9,868 bases of DNA from Spirochaetota bacterium (lineage in GTDB: Bacteria > Spirochaetota > B62-G9): the NCBI GenBank assembly GCA_026990615.1, contig JALXDB010000502.1:1-9868 (forward strand), given 5' to 3'. Shown here piece after piece: positions 5,772 through 9,868 of the stretch. The position numbers and the translations under genes were made by a program. Each line of letters begins with the position of its first letter. Position 1 is the stretch's first letter. The notes below the pieces were generated by a model, which was not told where the DNA came from, did no database searches, and saw only the letters and a list, made by a program, of their open reading frames with translations.

Positions 5772-6776
5772 ATGAGGAGGAAAGTTTTTTTACTCGTAAC
5801 CGCAGCTCTTTTGATTGCTGTATTTCCCCTTGCTCTGTTTGCAGGAGGAGAGAAGGAAAAGGTTAAAAAGGTAGTTCTTTACTCCGCCCACACCCAGGAG
5901 ATAATCGACGCCCTTGTACCGAAGTTCAAAGCCGATACAGGGATAGAGGCCGAGGTCATCAAGATGGGTTCCGGGGATGTAATCTCCAGAGTCAAAGCTG
6001 AAAAGAACAACCCACAGTGCGACGTGATCTGGAGCATCGGAGGTGAACAGCTAGAAGCCAATTCAGACCTGCTTGCACCTTACACCCCAAAAGACTGGGA
6101 TAAGATCGAGGATGTTTTCAAGGTCGGTACAAACTGGTTGCCCTACACCGGTATTGTCATGGTTTTCATAGTGAATACAAACCTTGTACCCGAAGATCAG
6201 ATGCCCAGAAAATGGACAGACCTCGCCGATCCAAGGTGGAAAGGCCAGATCTCTTCATCAAGAGCCGATAAATCGGGATCAGCCTACATGCAGCTTGCAA
6301 CAGTGCTGAATATCTACAAGGACAGGGGATGGGAAGTTTACGAGAGCATACTGAAAAACTTTGTGCTTTCGAGCAGCTCCTCGGCAGTACCGAGGTTTGT
6401 AAACGACGGTGAACAGGCAATCGGGATAACCCTTGAAGACAATGCATACCGCTATGTAAAGGGAGGCGGCCCCGTAACCATCGTCTATCCCGAAGACGGC
6501 ACAACAGCCGGGCCTGACGGCATAGCTCTGGTAAAAGGCGCACCGCATCCGGATGCAGCAAAAACCTTTATAGACTGGGCTCTTTCAAAGCCAGTTCAGG
6601 ATATTCTGGTAGAAAAGATGGGGAGAAGGTCTGTCAGAAAAGATGGACTAGTTCCACCCGGACTTCCACCTCTGAGCAAAATCAAAACTGTACCCTACGA
6701 TTTTAAATGGTCTGCAAGTCACAAGGAAGAGTTCGTGAAAAAATGGACCGAACTCGTTCAGAAATTAGGATTATAA
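5772..6776 (+). CDS. Periplasmic ABC solute-binding protein, Fe3+/AfuA-like family
   Basis: This 334-residue binding protein is the extracytoplasmic receptor for the ABC importer encoded just downstream. Residues 1-24 form a Sec signal peptide (RRK, hydrophobic core, cleavage probably after LFA24 before GGEKEK). There is no lipobox cysteine, so the mature protein should be soluble in a periplasm. The mature part opens VVLYSAHTQEIIDALVPKF, typical of bacterial solute-binding family 1 proteins for Fe3+, sugar phosphates (AfuA), thiamine or 2-aminoethylphosphonate. It contains DVIWSIGGE, LADPRWKGQI and a polar SSSRADKSGS loop (161-170). The position near the paired tyrosines of iron-binding FbpA reads NAYRYVKGG (224-232), YRY rather than YY, so iron is not assured. 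AGGAGGG at 5761-5767 supports ATG 5772. Family is confident; the ligand is not determinable. Confidence 0.92.
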   Translation: MRRKVFLLVTAALLIAVFPLALFAGGEKEKVKKVVLYSAHTQEIIDALVPKFKADTGIEAEVIKMGSGDVISRVKAEKNNPQCDVIWSIGGEQLEANSDLLAPYTPKDWDKIEDVFKVGTNWLPYTGIVMVFIVNTNLVPEDQMPRKWTDLADPRWKGQISSSRADKSGSAYMQLATVLNIYKDRGWEVYESILKNFVLSSSSSAVPRFVNDGEQAIGITLEDNAYRYVKGGGPVTIVYPEDGTTAGPDGIALVKGAPHPDAAKTFIDWALSKPVQDILVEKMGRRSVRKDGLVPPGLPPLSKIKTVPYDFKWSASHKEEFVKKWTELVQKLGL

Positions 6777-6786
6777 AAGATTAACT

Positions 6787-6856
6787 GCAGGTGGCTATAT
6801 GAGAGTTCTGGTCCGGCCTGATTCGGCCGGGTCAGAATCGGCCGCCTGCTTTTATT
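6787..6856 (+). terminator. Nested GC-rich hairpin with T-tract, probable attenuator inside the ABC operon
   Basis: An inner stem pairs TTCTGGTCCGGCC (6806-6818) with GGCCGGGTCAGAA (6825-6837), 13 bp including two G-U pairs, with a 6-base loop. An outer stem pairs GCAGGTGGC (6787-6795) with GCCGCCTGC (6841-6849), 9 bp including one G-U pair. TTTTATTT follows directly. The structure starts ten bases after the binding-protein stop. Hairpins here commonly stabilise the binding-protein message and reduce read-through, so that receptor exceeds ATPase and permease. No promoter is evident between it and the ATPase start at 6893, suggesting partial rather than full termination. Confidence 0.7.
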
Positions 6857-6892
6857 TAAACTAACCAACAATAACGTGCTAAAGGTAACACT

Positions 6893-7990
6893 ATGGCAAC
6901 TATAAAACTTGAAAATATACACAAGAGATTTCCGGGGGTTGAAGCGCTTAAAGGTATAACGGAGGAGATAAGGTCCGGAGAGTTCTTTACACTGCTTGGT
7001 CCCTCGGGCTGCGGCAAGACAACCCTCCTGAGAACCATTGCCGGATTCTACCGTCAGGACGAGGGGCATATCTATATAGACGACAAGCTGATAGATGATG
7101 TGCCCGCTTACGATAGAAATACGGGTATGGTTTTCCAGAATTATGCGGTATTTCCCCATATGACAGTCTTCGAAAATGTGGCTTTCGGGCTTAAAAACAG
7201 AAAACTTCCGCATGATGTCATCAGGCAGAAGGTGAAACATGTCCTGGAAATGGCAAGGCTAACGGGCTTTGAGGAGAGAACTCCGGACCAGCTTTCGGGC
7301 GGGCAGCAGCAGAGAGTCGGGCTGGCAAGGGCCATGGTAATCGAACCCAAGGTCCTGCTTATGGATGAACCACTCTCCAACCTCGATGCAAAATTAAGGG
7401 TCCAGATGAGGGAGGAGATAAGAGAAATCCAGAAAAAGCTCGGTATAACAACCATATATGTCACTCATGATCAGGAAGAGGCCCTTGTAATATCCGACAG
7501 GATCGCTGTAATGAAGGACGGCGAAATACACCAGGTTGGCACAAGCTGGGAAATATACAAAAACCCGTCTGATATTTTTGTGGCCTCCTTCGTGGGCGAA
7601 ACCAACTTTATGGAAGGCGAGGTCCAGAAGGGGGAAAAGGGCAGGCTGATAATCCGTATAGGTGACCAGCTCATTAAGGCCAACGTCCCCGTAAGCAGCA
7701 AAGAGGTCAGAAGAATAAAACTCTCGGTTCGCCCTGAAGAGATAACTCTTTTAAGGGATAGAGTTGAAGACGCCGATTCAACTGTATTGAAGGGGAAGGT
7801 AATAAAAAACATCTTTACAGGGCCTCTCATCAGGTATACAGTCGATTGCGGGAACGGCATAAACCTTGTATCCGAGACTCACAGGCCAGAACTTAAAACA
7901 GTGATAGAGGCGGGATCATCCGTCTTTTTAAAGATACCAATAAAATCTATTCTGTACTTTGATTTAGATACGGGGAAGAGAATAAGATGA
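6893..7990 (+). CDS. ABC transporter ATP-binding protein (PotA/FbpC-like)
   Basis: This 365-residue cytoplasmic ATPase energises the importer. All catalytic motifs are intact: Walker A GPSGCGKTT (36-44), Q-loop Q82 in VFQNYAVFPHMT, signature LSGGQQQR (134-141), Walker B VLLMDEP (154-160) with catalytic E159, D-loop SNLD, and switch His H192 in VTHDQEEA. Residues about 240-365 form a TOBE-type regulatory extension including SVRPEEI, as in PotA, FbpC, CysA and MalK-like subunits. Start ATG 6893 follows AAAGGT (6881-6886) at 6 bases. The stop overlaps the permease start by four bases (ATGA), so the two are translationally coupled. Sequence alone does not separate polyamine, iron, thiamine or phosphonate subfamilies; the neighbouring binding protein and fused permease favour the Fe3+/AfuABC/2-aminoethylphosphonate group. 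Confidence 0.95.
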   Translation: MATIKLENIHKRFPGVEALKGITEEIRSGEFFTLLGPSGCGKTTLLRTIAGFYRQDEGHIYIDDKLIDDVPAYDRNTGMVFQNYAVFPHMTVFENVAFGLKNRKLPHDVIRQKVKHVLEMARLTGFEERTPDQLSGGQQQRVGLARAMVIEPKVLLMDEPLSNLDAKLRVQMREEIREIQKKLGITTIYVTHDQEEALVISDRIAVMKDGEIHQVGTSWEIYKNPSDIFVASFVGETNFMEGEVQKGEKGRLIIRIGDQLIKANVPVSSKEVRRIKLSVRPEEITLLRDRVEDADSTVLKGKVIKNIFTGPLIRYTVDCGNGINLVSETHRPELKTVIEAGSSVFLKIPIKSILYFDLDTGKRIR

Positions 7991-9654
7991 AAAAACATAG
8001 AATAGGCACCTTCAGATTTGATATATGGACATTTGTAACCCTGCTTGGATTTGCAATAGTAATAATTTTTCTTCTATATCCTCTGTTTAACATCTTCAAG
8101 TACAGTTTTATCAACAAGGAAACGGGTAAACTCTCCCTTGCAAACTACTACACGTTCTTCTCGAAGATGTACTACGTAAAGGCCATATTCAACAGCCTTT
8201 TAGTTGCATTTGGAGGGACAATAGGCTCAATTTTGCTCGGCCTTCCCCTTGCCTTTTTTACCGTGAGATTCACAATTAAAGGTAAAGCGATTCTTTCAAC
8301 CCTTGCTGTTTTATCCCTCCTTTCGCCTCCTTTTATAGGCGCCTATTCATGGATAATAATGCTCGGACAGAACGGTTTCTTAAGAAAATTCTTCCTGACT
8401 TTCGGGATTCATCTACCCAAAATTTTCGGACCCGGTGGAATTATCTTTGTGTACTCCCTTCAGTATTACCCCTTCGTCTTTTTACTTGCATCGGGTGCTC
8501 TTTCATCTGTTGATCGCTCCCTGGAAGAAGCCGCTGAAAACCTTGGAACTCATGGATTGAGAAAGTTCTTCAAGATAACCCTGCCGCTCATTATTCCATC
8601 TGTAAGTTCGGGGGCACTTATTGCATTTATGATGTCCCTTGCAAACTTCGGCGTTCCGATGATCCTCGGCAGAAACTTCCATGTGCTTCCGACAATGGCC
8701 TACAATATATTTACGAGCGACATAGGAGCGGATGTGGGGCTTGCATCCACCGTGAGCATAATTCTTATAATTGTATCCACCATTGTTCTCTTTGGCCAGA
8801 GGTACATTGCAACAAGAAGAAAGTACTCGAGCAATCTTTTAAACAGACCCGTGGTTAAATCTCTTAAAGGGATACCAAACCTTGCAGCCCATCTTGTCTG
8901 CTATCTTATTGTTGCAGTCAGCACACTTCCCCTTGCAGTTATAGTGGTTTTCTCCTTTAGAAAAACAAGCGGGCCTGTTTTCCATCCCGGTTTCGGCCTA
9001 CAGAGCTATGCTAAGGTTCTTCACGATGTGCCAAAAACAATAACAAACTCTATAGTGTTCTCCATAACTGCCGTCATTTTGATAGTAATAGTGGGGACTC
9101 TGCTCGGTTTTGTTCTGTCCAGAAAATCCAACATAGCATCCCATGCTCTTGATCCGCTTTTAATGATACCCTACATTGTACCCGGAACGGTTATGGGGAT
9201 AGGTTTTATAGAGGCTTTCAACCACAAACCAATCTATCTTGCGGGAACCGCTACAATTATAATCATGTCCTATTTCATAAGGCGTCTTCCCTACTCTGTG
9301 CGGTCAAGTGCGGCTATTCTAAAACAGATAGATCTTTCTATGGAGGAGGCGGCAATCAACCTTGGCTCCAAACCGGCAAGCACATTCAGGAAGATAACCC
9401 TGCCGCTGATGATACCCGGTATAATCTCGGGGGCCCTTATGAGCTGGGTAACAGCCATTAATGAGCTGTCATCGTCAATAGTCCTGTACGTCGGCAAAAC
9501 AATGACCATGCCTGTAAGGATATACCTCTCCGTGCTTGACGGTCTTTTCGGAACAGCATCGGCCCTGGCTACCTTTCTTTTGATTGCCACGGGGGTTTCT
9601 CTGTATATCGTTAACAGGTTTGTCGGGCTCGGAAGAGAAACCATAGTAGGATAA
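7987..9654 (+). CDS. ABC transporter permease, fused two-domain (FbpB/AfuB/ThiP-like)
   Basis: This 555-residue inner-membrane permease is two BPD_transp_1 domains in one chain, each with about six transmembrane helices, so it would form the whole channel without a second permease gene. The first half (about residues 15-275) has the ATPase-docking EAA loop EEAAENLGTHGLRKFFKI from residue 180, ending TLPLIIP. The second half (about 300-550) has EEAAINLGSKPASTFRKI from 453, ending TLPLMIP. The repeated EAA loops show internal duplication. Length is typical of iron- and thiamine-type fused permeases (about 500-570). The first residues are basic (MKKHR) before the first helix. Start ATG 7987 overlaps the ATPase stop as ATGA, with a purine-rich GGGGAAGAG just upstream. 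It completes a one-receptor, one-ATPase, one-permease importer. Membership is certain; the substrate is not. Confidence 0.95.
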   Translation: MKKHRIGTFRFDIWTFVTLLGFAIVIIFLLYPLFNIFKYSFINKETGKLSLANYYTFFSKMYYVKAIFNSLLVAFGGTIGSILLGLPLAFFTVRFTIKGKAILSTLAVLSLLSPPFIGAYSWIIMLGQNGFLRKFFLTFGIHLPKIFGPGGIIFVYSLQYYPFVFLLASGALSSVDRSLEEAAENLGTHGLRKFFKITLPLIIPSVSSGALIAFMMSLANFGVPMILGRNFHVLPTMAYNIFTSDIGADVGLASTVSIILIIVSTIVLFGQRYIATRRKYSSNLLNRPVVKSLKGIPNLAAHLVCYLIVAVSTLPLAVIVVFSFRKTSGPVFHPGFGLQSYAKVLHDVPKTITNSIVFSITAVILIVIVGTLLGFVLSRKSNIASHALDPLLMIPYIVPGTVMGIGFIEAFNHKPIYLAGTATIIIMSYFIRRLPYSVRSSAAILKQIDLSMEEAAINLGSKPASTFRKITLPLMIPGIISGALMSWVTAINELSSSIVLYVGKTMTMPVRIYLSVLDGLFGTASALATFLLIATGVSLYIVNRFVGLGRETIVG

Positions 9655-9868
9655 CTTTAGTTCTACCGGGTATTAGTTTTAAAACCTAGCTTAGGACATC
9701 TATCTACTTTTAACAAGGCTTCCGATCATACTGGCAAATTTTAAAGCCGGTGTGTTTTTAAAATAGAGTATTTTTAAAAATAATAGTATTAAAATGCCAG
9801 GGAATGTTTCTAGATTGCATTCATAATATATTGATATAACAAGTTATATTAGTTATTCTGATTTTCTT
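9655..9868 (+). other. AT-rich noncoding tail rich in dyad symmetry
   Basis: No convincing open reading frame, tRNA or rRNA is visible after the permease stop. Besides the repeat at 9731-9800, it holds a near-palindrome TAGTTTTAAAACCTA (9674-9688), GAATG/CATTC (9802-9806 with 9818-9822) around a TCTAGA centre, and ATATAAC-AA-GTTATAT (9834-9849). A possible promoter for an unseen downstream gene is TTGATA (9831-9836), a 17-base spacer and TATTCT (9854-9859), a weak match that overlaps the last hairpin. Confidence 0.4.
9731..9800. repeat. Inverted repeat downstream of the ABC operon
   Basis: CTGGCA-aa-TTTTAA (9731-9744) is complementary to TTAAAATGCCAG (9789-9800): a 12-bp stem with one 2-base bulge around a 44-base AT-rich centre. 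The centre contains a 14-base perfect palindrome TATTTTTAAAAATA (9770-9783). There is no T-run immediately after the outer arm, so it is not a standard terminator. It could be a cruciform-prone or protein-binding site, or a weak 3' stabiliser. Confidence 0.4.

Noticed and set aside
1..9868. CRISPR array, insertion sequence, prophage or toxin-antitoxin system
   Set aside because: No evenly spaced direct repeats, transposase, integrase, phage or small paired genes are visible; all seven genes are metabolic or transport functions or their regulator.

Overview
The window carries seven complete genes, all on the + strand, in three blocks separated by AT-rich spacers. Coding sequence has moderate GC and strongly prefers AGG/AGA arginine and ATA isoleucine codons. 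Shine-Dalgarno sequences are mostly strong (GGAGG/AAGGAG types). The solute-binding protein has a cleavable Sec signal ending FA-GGEKEK with no lipobox cysteine, so it is probably free in a periplasm and the host is probably a diderm. Together these suggest an anaerobic, possibly thermophilic bacterium. A spirochaete or a Thermotogota-like lineage would fit, but this is a weak guess from style, with no marker gene to support it.

Block 1 (33-4676) looks like an uptake and catabolism locus for a cyclic amide. It encodes an Lrp/AsnC-type regulator, a DUF917-family protein (domain also annotated as S-methyl-thiohydantoin desulfurase-like), a short HyuA/oxoprolinase-type protein whose start overlaps the previous stop, and a 12-TM NCS1 permease (cytosine/hydantoin/allantoin class). 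The natural reading is that the permease imports a hydantoin-, pyrimidine- or ureide-like heterocycle, the two enzymes process it, and the Lrp protein senses it or a product. A 15-bp Lrp-box-like sequence lies at the hyuA stop codon, upstream of the permease. The substrate cannot be read from sequence.

Block 2 (4677-5595) starts with a 310-base spacer. It holds a possible structured RNA ending in a terminator, then a very good sigma70-type promoter driving a YihX-like HAD phosphatase.

Block 3 (5772-9654) is a complete binding-protein-dependent ABC importer of the Fe3+/AfuABC/thiamine/2-aminoethylphosphonate/polyamine superfamily: binding protein, then a nested hairpin that probably lowers downstream expression, then an ATPase and a fused two-domain permease joined by an ATGA overlap. 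The final 214 bases are noncoding, AT-rich and full of inverted repeats.

The most useful leads are the DUF917 + short HyuA + NCS1 + Lrp module without HyuB, the candidate structured RNA at about 4700-4860, the Lrp-box-like site, and the nested hairpin inside the ABC operon. I see no sign of a defence system, mobile element or CRISPR array.
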